Positions 36,000 to 46,842 of a stretch of DNA of 64,000 bases are shown piece by piece. Where the stretch lies: assembly GCA_026874595.1 (NCBI GenBank), contig CM049320.1, forward strand, positions 15,172,488 to 15,236,487. The letters are read 5' to 3'. Made by a program: the position numbers and the translations under genes. This DNA comes from Sipunculus nudus. Taxonomy: Eukaryota > Annelida > Sipuncula > Golfingiida > Sipunculidae. Position 1 is the first letter of the stretch. Each line of letters begins with the position of its first letter. The notes beneath the pieces were generated by a model. The model did no database searches. It was not told the DNA's origin and saw nothing but the letters and a program-made list of their open reading frames with translations.

Positions 36000-36786
36000 T
36001 GTTATAGGTGCTCCTCTTATTGTGTGACACGGGCGTAACTCGTGTTGTTGTTGCACTTTATGTTTAATCCGTACTGGTTGAACTCTCGTTGTCATGCTGG
36101 CTGAGGGTTTTCACGCCTGGCCGAGGTCACGTGATGACCCTGGTATGTAGAGATACACACGGCTATGTTCTTCTCGATAATTTCTGAAACGCGTGTTTAC
36201 TGTGTTGTGTAGGATCCTGAAGACTGTTCGAGGAGTGGAAAATTCTCGGCTTGAGGTGGGAAGGTAAATAAAGGGGCTGTGTTTTAGAAGGGCAGAGAGC
36301 AGAGCAGATTCCAGCGGTCGCAGAAGCGTGTGTCAGTTTCTAGGACCTTATCCGACGAATGCGGCAATTATTGATTTTTTAAGACTTTCTCCTGGATTTA
36401 ATGCATTTGGACTTCAGTTAACTTTCTGGATTGTTACAAGAGCTTTACACTGGACTGTAATTCTCCGAGAGTATACATTTAAAGAACTTATCGTTGTCAC
36501 GGTGTTGGTAACCAGCTACCGTGCACATTATGTTCTGTGTGATTGTATTGATTTGTTGTGATACCGCTGTTTTACTGTATAATTGTGTTGATTTCGTGTA
36601 TTGTAATGTCAGGGTTGTTTTAGGAATAAATTATAGTTAATTGTTAACAAAAAACACTGACTTCTTTATTCATTCCCCCAGACATTTCACGCTGCCTAGT
36701 GTCACAGAATCTGATTTTTTTTATCTCCGTTACAGAATTTGTGTTCATCACGCATACGTGATCTGTTTATATTAGGTTCCGTAACA
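36000..36786 (+). repeat. Solo LTR of the gypsy family (787 bp) with 4-bp target duplication
   Basis: It starts TGTTATAGGTGCTC and ends GGTTCCGTAACA. It aligns along its length with the reverse complement of the LTR at 5102-5874 (GTAACTCG, TCCGTACTGGTTGAACTCTCG, GTGATCTG and others). CATG flanks it on both sides (35996-35999, 36787-36790). It lies between the two palindrome clusters, so it is nested in whatever they bound. It was left by recombination between two LTRs of a full element. Confidence 0.9.
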
Positions 36787-36966
36787 CATGTTGTTATCAA
36801 ATGAGTTTATTGTATTAAGAATTAAGTACAACACAAATGTTACAGACCTTGATTTCATGAAACAAATACCAATAGAGACATTTTGGAATTTGGGATTACC
36901 GTTTATGAAATATATAGTGACACACTGAACGAATCTGAGTGTTGACAAAGAATAATTAAGTGTATC

Positions 36967-36973
<7 letters not shown>

Positions 36974-37012
<39 letters not shown>
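36974..37012. repeat. (TA)n microsatellite
   Basis: Uninterrupted TA dinucleotides. Confidence 0.95.
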
Positions 37013-37015
<3 letters not shown>

Positions 37016-37404
37016 AAGACATAAGGTCACGTAATTGTCTACAGGTGCATGTGTTAATATTTCTTGTTGCTGATATGTTGAGTAAACAAAATAAAATCAG
37101 TGGCTGAATGGTAACTTTTAAAGTTATAGCATGGAAAAAAACAGTTACATTTTCGCATTTTAGGATTTGTTTGCAGATGAAAATGTAATTGAAAGTACTA
37201 CTTGTTGGTCTAATGCAAATTATGCTGCTATTTATCAGTGTCTAAGTAACCATTAAATCTGCAGTACAAAGAAATTATGGATCTCATTAAATGGATAAAT
37301 ATATCAACATGCTTTGCACCAGAAACTATGTATTTATCAATAAGAAATAGGTATGAATGTCCACCCTGAACTTAATGGATCGAAGAGAAATTTCACAATG
37401 TCAG
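37013..37404. other. Non-coding stretch, nothing recognised
   Basis: AT-rich sequence with no protein-like frame. Confidence 0.4.
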
Positions 37405-37573
37405 TTACATCATTAAATAACTTGTTTCCTTTTGTTTACAGTTCTTGGTTTGTATGTTTTTGTCTGCACACTCTGTAACCTTCATCCTATCCATGATGAT
37501 GCTGACATTTTCAGACTTGTGAATATCACCTTCATACTCGATGCACACTTCAGTCTCCTCTGCATCCCACCTC
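37405..37573 (-). CDS. Candidate exon, unknown product
   Basis: The minus strand reads RRWDAEETEVCIEYEGDIH, then KSENVSIIMDRMKVTECADK, with ordinary soluble-protein composition, to a TAA at 37405-37407. An acceptor-like GGTTTAG lies directly upstream at 37580-37574. A donor-like GTAAAC near 37442 could end it earlier. It lies inside the interval bounded by the TTGTGTTA clusters, so it may be a gene of that element or a host exon. No family is recognised. Confidence 0.35.
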
Positions 37574-38627
37574 CTAAACCATAAACGAATGAAAGGGAAT
37601 TTCTATATTAACATGTTTTGTTTTCATGATTATTCTTAATAATAATAATAATAATAATAATAAAAAGTCTTTATATGTATGTATAATGAAGTATCAGTTA
37701 GAGAATTACAGTGACAGATACTATGTGTAAATGATTTTAGAGGGCGTTTAGATAACAATATTAATTAGCAAATATATAACAATGAGAAAAAAATGATCTG
37801 TTAATCAATATGTACTGTTATGCGTATCATCATTCAGATGTCTTTTTTCTGTTGATCATATATCACGTCTAAATTAAGAAATGCTAGGTTAAACTCATTG
37901 ATGTCTGCCTATATATAGTTATTAGAAAGGTATATTATAGTCTTTATACCTGATGACTTACCTTCCTAAATATAGTGTCAGTTTTTTTACCAAGAAGATG
38001 CTATGTTCCTAGCATATCGAACGGCACAAGCTCTGTAAAAAATCTGCTAATTATAATTCGAAGTACTAGTAATGGTTTCGGGGAACATTGAACTAATTTT
38101 ATACGTATAAAATATACGTCTAGTGCATAATATACATCTTATGTGCCATCTGGGCAATATTGAGAAGATATCGGCAAGTAAGACTAAATTATGTTGCTCA
38201 ATTAGAAATATTTTTACAATTTAGAAGAAAAACCTTTTAAACTCATGCAATGGTATCCACAATGACATATAATATAATCACAAATTCAGAAGAACAATGC
38301 TTGATTTCAGCTTGCAAAACAGATTTGTTATCCTTTCTGAAGCAGGGCTGTGACAGTAAACATCGCGTGGCTGGACAGCACAGTGGGTGGTAATCCAGAC
38401 AAAGAAAGTTTGCGCGCTTCATTGGCGACCCGTGTGCTAAGGTCAAATTAGCCCCTCCGACTAACTCCGCTCGTCCAGTGCGATAGTCGAGTTTGTCATT
38501 CCTACCTCTAATGGCGAACAACTTAGTCGACCGTGATTTGACTAACCGCTTGTTGAAATTGTTTCAATGTTATAATATTGATACGGATTAATCGGGTAAG
38601 GCCCGAACGGGTATATTGTGACCACGC
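37574..38627. other. Mostly non-coding; one uncertain frame
   Basis: A short (AAT)n lies at 37638-37663. At 38240-38520 both strands hold protein-like frames (92 codons on minus), and the DNA is GC-richer than its surroundings. No motif is recognised and splice context is unclear. Confidence 0.35.
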
Positions 38628-38780
38628 AATTAACACAAGGCTTTGTGTTTAAAGAACACAATGCCTTGTGTCATGCACTCAATGACCTATAAGTTTGTGT
38701 TAACACAAAACAAGCTTGTGTTATATGTCTTTAACACAAGATCTTGTGTTATCCTGTAACACAAGGGGATTTACAGTGTA
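38628..38780 (-). repeat. Cluster of TTGTGTTA / TAACACAA palindromes, right member
   Basis: It contains perfect palindromes TTTGTGTTAACACAAA and TAACACAAGATCTTGTGTTA and ends GGGGATTTACAGTGTA, the inverse of the start of the left cluster. A poly(G) tract lies just beyond at about 38817-38849. Confidence 0.75.
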
Positions 38781-38816
38781 GAAGGCCTCGAGTTGATGGG
38801 TAACTAGGGCCGATCC

Positions 38817-38850
38817 GGGGGGGGGGGGGGGGGGAGGGGGGGTGGGGGTG
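38817..38850. repeat. Poly(G) tract
   Basis: An almost pure G run with a few A or T interruptions. It can form G-quadruplex-type structures. Confidence 0.9.
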
Positions 38851-39559
38851 GTTCATGGGGTTTGCTCCCTCCCTCCCTTGAGTTTAATACCAAAATCTGC
38901 AGGCAGTCCCCTCCCCGACCAGAGGACCTTTTATTAGGTTTTCTTATTAGTTTTCCTAAAAATATGGACCTACACCTTTCTAAAATCCTGGATCCGAATC
39001 TGGCTAACTGTGAATGGACCTTATAACAACCAGAAAATTGCAGTTTCAACCAGAATGTATTCTTTCAACCAGAAATATTCGCTTTCAACCAGAAAAAAAA
39101 CACGTTTAAAGTGGACGAGTATTTTATTAAGGCAGGGCTGTCTACCACTATATTCGCACTGCGTCCGACACCCTAATGTGGAATTTTGTACAATAACTTA
39201 TGAAAACACAAATGTCAAGAAATTGCTTCTCAAGGAAAGGCTAAAAAAGAAAATATAAGAAAATTTCCTGACTAACACGTTGTTGTTGGGGTTTGACACG
39301 TAAACGCGCCATATATATGAATCTAAGTCGATTTAAGCTAATGGTTTGTTCCTTCCGTTTGAAACAAACCCTTCCACAAAATTTCATAACAGCTGCTCAT
39401 AACTTCTTGAAAACAAACGTGCTCAAGGAAAACGAGCCATCGGTGGCAGGAAATATGACCTCTCATTGGGCTTTAAACAATTTACATATGTGTGTAAGGG
39501 GTTCTTGTGGCAGAAACAAACAAGAATTCTAAGGAATAGAAGCTTCCGCCTTGTGGGCG
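38851..39559. other. Non-coding stretch with an AACCAGAA motif
   Basis: TTTCAACCAGAA recurs about four times near 39028-39095. Otherwise nothing is recognised. Confidence 0.4.
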
Positions 39560-39758
39560 TTTACGTATTCGGCCCATATTCCGTGGTTCATTCGTGCACA
39601 AATGACTGAATATTTGTGAATATTCCTTGAAGACATACCTGAATCCGGACCATGTGCTGCATTCACACCAAAATATAATTGATTCTTCTTCACATTCCCG
39701 CAATACCTGGAAAATGTCATGCGATCCCGTTCCTGATTGCATGAGTTATATTGTGAAC
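39560..39758 (-). repeat. Dispersed repeat, copy 2 of 2 (partner 23380-23540)
   Basis: The reverse complement aligns with 23.4 kb. The minus frame RNIHKYSVICARMNHGIWAE parallels RNIHKCAVTYARINLGIWAK of the other copy. The family is unknown. Confidence 0.7.
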
Positions 39759-40399
39759 AAACACACTCAAACACACACAAGCAGTACACACACAAACGGG
39801 AAGGAACCGATACCCTCCTCGTGGAGAGAATAACCCCTTCCTCTTCAACACGATTTTCCTCTCTTATTTTCTCAATGGCAAAATCGGTTCGGCAGCTGCT
39901 TAATTAACGGGGTACATGACAGTTCTTATTATTAAAATCTGTCAGAGAACCCTTACTATATCCTGTCCTCAGGTGCGGAACTTTCATAACTTGAAAAACA
40001 AATAAAGTCCTTATACATATTTTATAAAAGCCATGTTTAATCACTAGATGATATAGTTATCTGTTTCACACAATATAGTGAAATATCTAGGTTTTATAAT
40101 AAAAGTAGAGAAGAAATGAGCCGTTATTCATAGTCGTGTCCGTGAAACAGAAATCATGGGAGCACATTTATTATTAGCCGTGACAACCCGACTCACTAGG
40201 CAATCGGATAATTGGGCTAATAAGCCTACTTGAGTCGTGATCCAAGTAGTATCGAGGACTGTTTCGCAGTGGGCTTGCATCAGGTTGCATTCATATTGTG
40301 CTAAACGGCCCATAATCTCAATATTATGCTAAGAATTGGGAATCAACACAATAATCAACATGTTAGCTCACAAACAAAACTGAAACACCGTCTCCATGG

Positions 40400-41160
40400 A
40401 CACGGGTCATTTCCTGTATCGCCTGCAAGCTGCCTGCGTCCTGTAACCCTACGCTCCATTAGCAGCGGCTACGCTACGCTCAACTTCGCTGTACTACCCC
40501 CTGCATTAAGACCGCGGTTGCCGTCAGTTTTGGCCACCAGACGGTGTCGTCTCTATGGAATTTCCCCTGCGTTATATTTAACAAAACACATTGCTGGTAT
40601 CACCAGCACAAACGGATGTCCTCGAGGTACCAGTCACTTTACACTGCTGTGGAAAGCGCTTTGTATCACAGACTTTTTTCACCCCCATTGTGATACACAC
40701 GATGCAATCGTCAGCTTTCAACACAGTCTGTATACTGACTTGCCTGAGGTCAGTTATCTCCCACTGTCTGTAGATATCCTGCATTGCGTGCCGCACGAGC
40801 TTGCCCCGCATAGCTATGTTTGTTTACACGCGCGCTAAGCCAATCATATTTCTTCTACCAGTTCTGCAGATTAGTTTAAACGCAGAGCCAATCAGATTTT
40901 ACTTTATCCAGCGCAAACTGACTGGTTGTTGCCAAACCTGAAAAATTCTGCTATTTCTCACAGCGTGTGAATGGAAGGTCACTCGGCCGGGAGGTCACGC
41001 GCTGTGTTCAGAGCGTACCTGTAACCCGTGCGAGCCATGCTTGTGTTCATGCGGTCATAAATTCAACAAACATGCCGAGGGGTTTACCAATGTGCTTGGT
41101 TAAAACGGAACTTTTCTCGCTCATGTTTAGTGTTATTAGAAAGCACACAAAATGCTAACG
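40400..41160. promoter_or_regulatory. GC-richer region with two CCAAT boxes, possible promoter and first exon
   Basis: This part is markedly richer in C+G and CpG than the rest. GCCAATCA appears at 40839-40846 and AGCCAATCAGA near 40886-40896. Frames are open on both strands: 170 codons plus (40326-40838), 77 codons minus (40811-40578) and 63 codons plus (40967-41158). None has a recognised motif. The minus 77-codon frame (MRGKLVRHAMQDIYRQWEI start) lies just downstream of both boxes in its own direction and is the neatest first-exon candidate. Confidence 0.3.
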
Positions 41161-42469
41161 AGTGGTCTGGTTTATGTTGATTGACAGTGTACCTGTACGC
41201 CATGAGTCGTTGTCAGAAATGACAAAAATATTTGCATCTTTATAAAGCCTTATAATGCGTTCCTCAGACTTAGATGGAGCGACACTCTGGCGCCAGTAAT
41301 CTAGTCGTAATGCCAGAGGGTCGATATGACGCTTATTTTCTTATTTGACTGGTACGGGGACGCAACAGCATGCCGCACTTCCACGGGAAGTAGCGTTACA
41401 TGTCTGAAGTATATTTCATCTTATATGAAAGATTAATAGGAAATTCAGTGGAATCAGCAGTGATGTAGCTAAGACCACTCCATCCGATTCCGACTGCAAG
41501 CCCGACACAAGGCCACTCGAGGCGCTGTCTAAGTCCGAGTCCTTGAGGTTCGAGTCCAAGTCATCTGGAACCCGTGTCCAAGTCCAAGTAAATTACAAAA
41601 AAAAAAAAAAAAAGAAATTTAAAAATGGAAATTTCAGATCATCACGTGTACTGTTAAGTTCACTAGCGCTGTTACTGTAATGTCTAATTACATCAAAAGC
41701 ATCCGATGCTGAAAAAATTATAGTGAATATAGTGATAATATTTTTCAATATTCTACATGTTAGCAGTTAACGCAGGTACATTAGTGGTTTTCTATTGGAC
41801 TACTTTATTTTCGAGGGCCTTAGACAAAACTAAAGGAGACGTCAAAACAGCGTCTGGCGTAAATTCATTCAACTTAGCCGTGAAGCTTTTTTGGTAAGTA
41901 CTTTGGTGAAGCCTTTATCTAATTCACAAGATCTACCGATCGAAAATACATTCAGTAATTACAGCTTGTTTTGAAACGTCCAGGCACCAGGATTGCCCAA
42001 TAGTTACGGAAAGCATGAAACTGCTCAGTTAATTATAGTCTGCATATGGCAAGTCCGAGTTCCTAAAAAGTGGACTTAAGTGGCAGGTAACAGCATCACC
42101 AACTGCTGTCACGGATTCATTTTATGTTTTAATTTTAACATAATGCAATGTAAAAGCCACTCTCTTTTCAATAACAACATTTTTTTGTAATCATTTGTAT
42201 AATCTATTTTATTATTAAATGCTCCATATGCATCTATCAATTATCTTAATAGATGTTCTATTTCTGTTTAATTTGTTTTATGGCAAAGTAAATGGATTTG
42301 AAATAAATTGTTTTTTTTATGTCATTGAAGGCAATATGGAATTGTGGCTTAGGGGGCTTTTTTTACAAGAATTCTGTAAGTATAAGAAATAATTCACATA
42401 CAGTTTAACACTTACACGTGGTCATTCACTTATCCGGTAGTACTTACAGAGCAATCAAGATTTGGTTTA
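41161..42469. other. Non-coding stretch, nothing firm
   Basis: A GAGTCC/AAGTCC-rich patch ends in a poly(A) run at about 41480-41613. It contains a lone B-box-like GGTTCGAGTCC near 41548, without an A box. Confidence 0.4.
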
Positions 42470-42473
42470 GAAT

Positions 42474-42630
42474 TGTTACGGAGTGACATAAAAGCGGACC
42501 GAACTGTCTCGCTAGTGAAGCTTGCTTTTCTAGCAAAGCGGTTGGGACGCCGGGCTAGGGCGCCACCGACCTGGGTTCGAAACCGGGATCGGCCAAGGAT
42601 TTTTCCCCTCAACAATTTGCCTTCGTAACA
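42474..42630 (+). repeat. 5' LTR of the TRIM-like element
   Basis: Contains an A box TAGCAAAGCGG at 42531-42541 and a B box GGTTCGAAACC at 42574-42584, 43 bases start to start as in a tRNA gene, with T-runs near 42600 that could stop RNA polymerase III. Terminal TGTTACG/CGTAACA are inverted repeats. Confidence 0.85.
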
Positions 42631-42633
42631 AAA

Positions 42634-42645
42634 TGGGGGCTCGTC
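42634..42645 (+). other. Primer-binding-site-like segment
   Basis: TGGGGGCTCGTC starts 4 bases after the 5' LTR. This is the start of the tRNA-Pro-type primer site used by several retroelements; after 12 bases the match ends. Confidence 0.65.
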
Positions 42646-42669
42646 TAACGTAAAGGGTTAAATTTGTGG

Positions 42670-42705
42670 CCCAGGGAGTAAGCTCACCAAATTGTGACTC
42701 CTGGG
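42670..42705 (+). other. Stem-loop in the internal region of the TRIM-like element
   Basis: CCCAGGGAGT (42670-42679) pairs with ACTCCTGGG (42697-42705) with one bulged G and a 17-nt loop. Its place between primer site and purine tract would suit an RNA packaging or dimer signal, which is inference. Confidence 0.5.
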
Positions 42706-42739
42706 AAAATTAGTCTTGTTCTGATAGCAGAACGCTCCT

Positions 42740-42748
42740 AAGAGGGGG
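42740..42748 (+). other. Polypurine tract of the TRIM-like element
   Basis: AAGAGGGGG lies two bases before the TGTTACGG start of the 3' LTR. Confidence 0.7.
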
Positions 42749-42750
42749 TG

Positions 42751-42906
42751 TGTTACGGGGTGACATAAAAGCGGACCGAACTGTCTCGCAAGTGAAGCTT
42801 GCTTCGCTAGCGAAGCGGTTGATATGCCGGACTTGTGCGCCACCGACCTGGGTTCGACTCCCGAATCGGCCCAGGATTTTCCCCTCATTTTTTTGTCTTC
42901 GTAACA
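42751..42906 (+). repeat. 3' LTR of the TRIM-like element
   Basis: A box TAGCGAAGCGG at 42808-42818 and B box GGTTCGACTCC at 42851-42861, again 43 bases apart. Both fit the eukaryotic consensus better than those in the 5' LTR. A perfect GCTTCGCTAGCGAAGC palindrome overlaps the A box. A T7 run near 42888-42894 could act as a terminator. Confidence 0.85.
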
Positions 42907-42910
42907 GAAT

Positions 42911-45470
42911 ATATTGCGAGAAAGTAATTAAGGACTAACTGGAAAATGTCAAGAGAAGCAAATCCCCCTGCCAAATATACGAAAGTGGGAAATGATTTCT
43001 CTGACCATTATAATAGCATAAATAAATTGACAAAATTACCAAATGAAGGAATAAAAAAAAATGACAATGTTAATCGAGAATGCACAGAAAACCAATCTGG
43101 TGAAGAGTTTTATAGGACAAAAAAATCCCTGGTTGAATAGAGACGGGTACTAATAACCGTCCTGATGTATTGAATTACATATGAAACTTGCACATTCGTT
43201 TAAAATATATATAACTGTTTTAAGTTTTACTACAAGGTTAAAAATATATGATGACTTATAGGATGTACCTGTCATAAATATTAGAAGTAGATCCAAGTAA
43301 TAATTTTTCAAATATCGCATTGTACGGAAATAATATACGGACGGACGGGCGGAGGATGGAGATGATCGCTATATGCCCTGCTCCGCTGAAGGGAGGAATA
43401 ATAACGTATACCCAGGTTATTGAAACTTGTTGAGCAATTTTGAGCTATCTGTCTGCACGAAACATGATTCCATAGATTGAGGTTACTAATATTTTTGCGA
43501 CTGAAAAGGAACTGTTTGAAAACCCTCGATGTTTTCACGATGAATGCAAAATATATCCGTGATCAGCTTTGATTGGAATATGATCATAGTCGTTGTCGGT
43601 GGCTGTTATTTGCTTGTCTCAAAATATGGTTAAAGAAATAAATAGCGTCACATGTTTTATGACATTGTAAGAGATATCTAGATGCTACCAACATGCATAG
43701 CAAATAATCAGGCAACCCATACAATTACTTACGAAAACTGACATTTTTACTGAATTTTATGTTTGGTTAAAGTATTTCAAAGTTTATAACTTCGCATGAT
43801 GATAGGGATATGAGTGAATATAGAAGATTATTTTGCATGGATGATCCAATGAAAATATATCCTTGAAGAGTTACAAATGTTTTCAGTTTGTTGATACCTG
43901 GTAATAACCTTGTATTAAAGGGAAGAAAAAACACCACTGTCGCCAGCAAAATAGATAAACAAATTTCTAAAGATACGAGTTGGGTTTACAGACATTTCAT
44001 GCGAAATAGTGATTTAGTATAAAATCCTGTAAATTTTGTCTCGGATTAAGTTTATAAAATGCGGAAATGATTTAGATAACCGTAATTGACATAATCTCTT
44101 TGTAATTACGATCTGGATTTTGAAGAGTTTTTTTAAAAAGAAAATTAATGTGTAAATTCACTACAGACCCAACGATGCTAAACATATATATTCGTACTTT
44201 TTAAATATTCTAATACGGCATATGTTTATTTTATGGCTTTAAGTATCATAACAATGTATTTATTAAATAAAAAAGAATATTATATAATTGAAAAATTATT
44301 TATTTTTGTAAAATATATTTCTCTTAACTATTCTATGTATGATATGTCTCTTAGCAAACAGTAGAAATATATCCATTAATTAAAGTACAAGCAGATGCTC
44401 GTCCAGATAACGGTTTTATACATTTCATTTTATTACTGCCTTCGTAACAGTGACATTAATATTGAAGATGTATTTGAATTTGATGTCTCATTTCGGACGA
44501 CAGATAAGACAATAAAGCAATACTTCGATAAGAAATAGGTTAATGGTGGCAGATTCGCCTCAGGGGTGCAGCAAATTGAAGACAACGTATTTTAAATGAA
44601 CTATCAAATTCCTGTCCCAGCTCTGTCAATTAGTGATAAGCCTGGTTGTTATTTCGGGATCGGGAGCCCGGCCTTTTGGCGCTTACATGCCAAATTCTTT
44701 ACAGATCTAACAAATCTAGCAGACGATTCCGAAGGGAATCGGCCGGGAGCAATACCGCACCAAATATGTCCAAGGAATAAAAAAGCAACTTTGACGATTC
44801 TGCAGACATCACGAAACTCAATAGATCACGTGATATAGCATTCTTGGCATACACTCTTCAGCCTTCCACAAATAAACCTTGTTCAAATTGAAAATCGGTT
44901 CATCTCAACGAATTCAAGAAGAAATGTTTTTAGCATGAAGATGAAGAAAAATTCCTGAACAAAATGATATGTAACTAATATTATTACGTTGTTTGTGTTT
45001 ATAATATCGCGCAGTTGTAAGCGTCGGGGAGGCGTCCGACGAACGATTGTCGATTGCAAACCTCTTCTTATAAAAGCAAGAGTGTTACTTCATATTTGTT
45101 TTGTTTAATGATGTATGGTGTTTCCAAATATCGAGGCGTTATGTGCAGGTCCTAAGCGGGGGGGGGGGGGGGGGGAAGGTCAGCCGGTACATCATGCCCA
45201 ATAATATGTTTGAAAATGTAGAAGTCTCATTAAGGTTTCATATTAGCTTTCATAAATGCTGCAGTGGACCCGGGTCGATCAGGAATGTCAGATTAGGCAC
45301 AAAAAAACTCCTCGAAAAAGCGGATTTTATATGATGTATTTATTCATGAGTGACCCGAGGGGCCTGAAAGGCTCCAGACTGCACAGAAATTTCCGATATG
45401 ACCTTATAAAATGTTTGGAAAGCATCATGTATTGTTAAATGTATTCAAAATTGTATCCAACAGGGCACAG
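42911..45470. other. Mostly non-coding stretch; ACGG-type repeat at 43336-43420
   Basis: ACGGACGGACGGGCGG is followed by GATCGCTATATGCCCTGC..CTCCGC, a pattern common in bivalve dispersed repeats. The frame at 44596-44838 (80 codons, +) is GC-richer than its surroundings but unrecognised. A poly(G) run lies at about 45159-45175. Confidence 0.4.
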
Positions 45471-45479
45471 GAAAACATA

Positions 45480-45960
45480 TTAAGTCTTTGCAAAGAATGG
45501 ATTGTTGTGGGGCCGTACAATCCTCTTCCGCGCCCCAGAGGTTTAAATGTGCGGGATTTGTGGCGGCATTTATAATTAGTTCAGATCTGTTGTTGAGACC
45601 ATTGTTCTTGCTGGTTGCTATAATTATTTTTCCTCAAGTTACAGGTTACACAGTCCGCTTTTTCGTTTATGTGTTTGATATTTTCGTAACATCCCATCGA
45701 ATCGTGTAGTCTTTCCCTTTTTCTTTCAGTTTCCAGATATGTTTTGAGAGTTCTGTTTCATATTTTGTTTTTTTCAATGTTGAATAATTTGATGTGGTTC
45801 CTCTTTGAATGCTCCTCCCGGCAGTCGGCCAAAGTAATGTTTTTTCTTTGTGTTGTCGTATGCCACGGTGGCTTTGTACACTATTGTCTTAATCAGACAG
45901 TTTCCGCGGAGAGGGCAGTTTCCTTTTTGTCTACAGTTACATGTTTTTTTCTTATGTTTT
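45480..45960 (-). pseudogene. GIY-YIG-type endonuclease end of the Penelope-like element (degenerate)
   Basis: The frame from about 45930 reads NCPLRGNCLIKTIVYKATV and then HYFGRLPGGAF, resembling the VY..Y.G motif region. A frameshift leads to ETELSKHIWKLKEKGKDYTI, and a later part has NNRSELI. The second motif is clearly altered. The assignment rests on the order and spacing of short blocks, so it is moderate. Confidence 0.55.
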
Positions 45961-46524
45961 ATTTTGTTTTACGAATTTCTAATGATTTTGTTGTTGTGAT
46001 ATTTATGATGGCATGCACGTTTCTCATGCAGCTTATAGCTCACTTTCAAATTATTTTTGTTGAATATTTTATGTAGGGTATGTCCGTCAGCGAAGTGTTT
46101 TGCAATCAGTTTTAAGAATTTTCCGCCTACTGTTGTTTTAACGTTGGTACTAAAAGGTGGGTTAGACCATGTTATTTTTCTGTTGCTGCAGTTTCTTGTC
46201 TTGTTTTTCTCTGGCGTTGTTTTTGTGTACTTTATACTGTGGTTGCATGCAACTGCAGTTCTCAAACGCTTGGTTGTAGGCTGGTGAGGCCTTCCTGAAC
46301 ACCTCTTTGCTAGATGACAATGTTGAGATTCGTTTTGCAATAGCATCCGGTATATGTTTAGTGATCAGTGGGTACGTGGTTTGAGCGGAAGTTTACGTAC
46401 ATCCGCAAGTCAACATATGTTTCATACGTTTCTTGTTCTGGGTTCAGGGGGACATCAAGGTAGTTTACTACTATTAGGTTTGTTTCCCCTAGTATTTTTA
46501 GGCCAAGGTCTTGGAATACCTAAA

Positions 46525-46842
46525 TCAGGTCCTTCTTGTTTGATCGGTTATGCTGCCTGATGCTCTCCTGAGTGTAGCAAGTCCGTCGTCTCTGTAAAGG
46601 CCAATGCTGTGTATATTTAGTTTTTCTTTTATCTTAGAGAGTGCGTATGGTCCCACAAGATCACAAACCTCGACGCCACCATAAGCTCCCATTGAGACAT
46701 CGAATTTCTGTTTGGCTCCTATTTTTATCCACGGTCTGTTTTTGTTGTCGAATAACTGTGTCCTCCTGACGTTCATGACGATTTTGTACTCTATTTCTTT
46801 TATCGGTGTAATTTTTTTTGCCAAGTCTAAACAAGCTGACAA
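46525..46842 (-). pseudogene. Reverse transcriptase palm of the Penelope-like element
   Basis: This is the longest intact piece (105 codons). It carries FDVSMGAYGGVEVCDLVG and YRDDG, whose Asp pair is the polymerase active site, so this part of the catalytic centre survives. Upstream (fingers) and downstream (thumb) parts lie in other frames. Confidence 0.75.

Larger units (their letters stand above)
42474..42906 (+). mobile_element. Miniature LTR retroelement (TRIM-like) with tRNA-like Pol III boxes in its LTRs
   Basis: Two direct repeats (42474-42630, 157 bp; 42751-42906, 156 bp) each begin TGTTACGG and end CTTCGTAACA. They enclose only 120 bp. The flanks are GAAT on both sides (42470-42473, 42907-42910), a 4-bp target duplication. 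Just inside the left repeat is TGGGGGCTCGTC, the start of a tRNA-Pro-type primer site, and before the right repeat is AAGAGGGGG, a purine tract. These are the cis parts of an LTR retroelement with no coding region. The two LTRs differ at about 20 sites, so the insertion is not recent. It needs proteins in trans. Confidence 0.85.

Noticed and set aside
41540-41613. Retroposed sequence with B box and poly(A)
   Set aside because: The GGTTCGAGTCC match lies in a GAGTCC/AAGTCC low-complexity patch and no A box or target duplication is visible.
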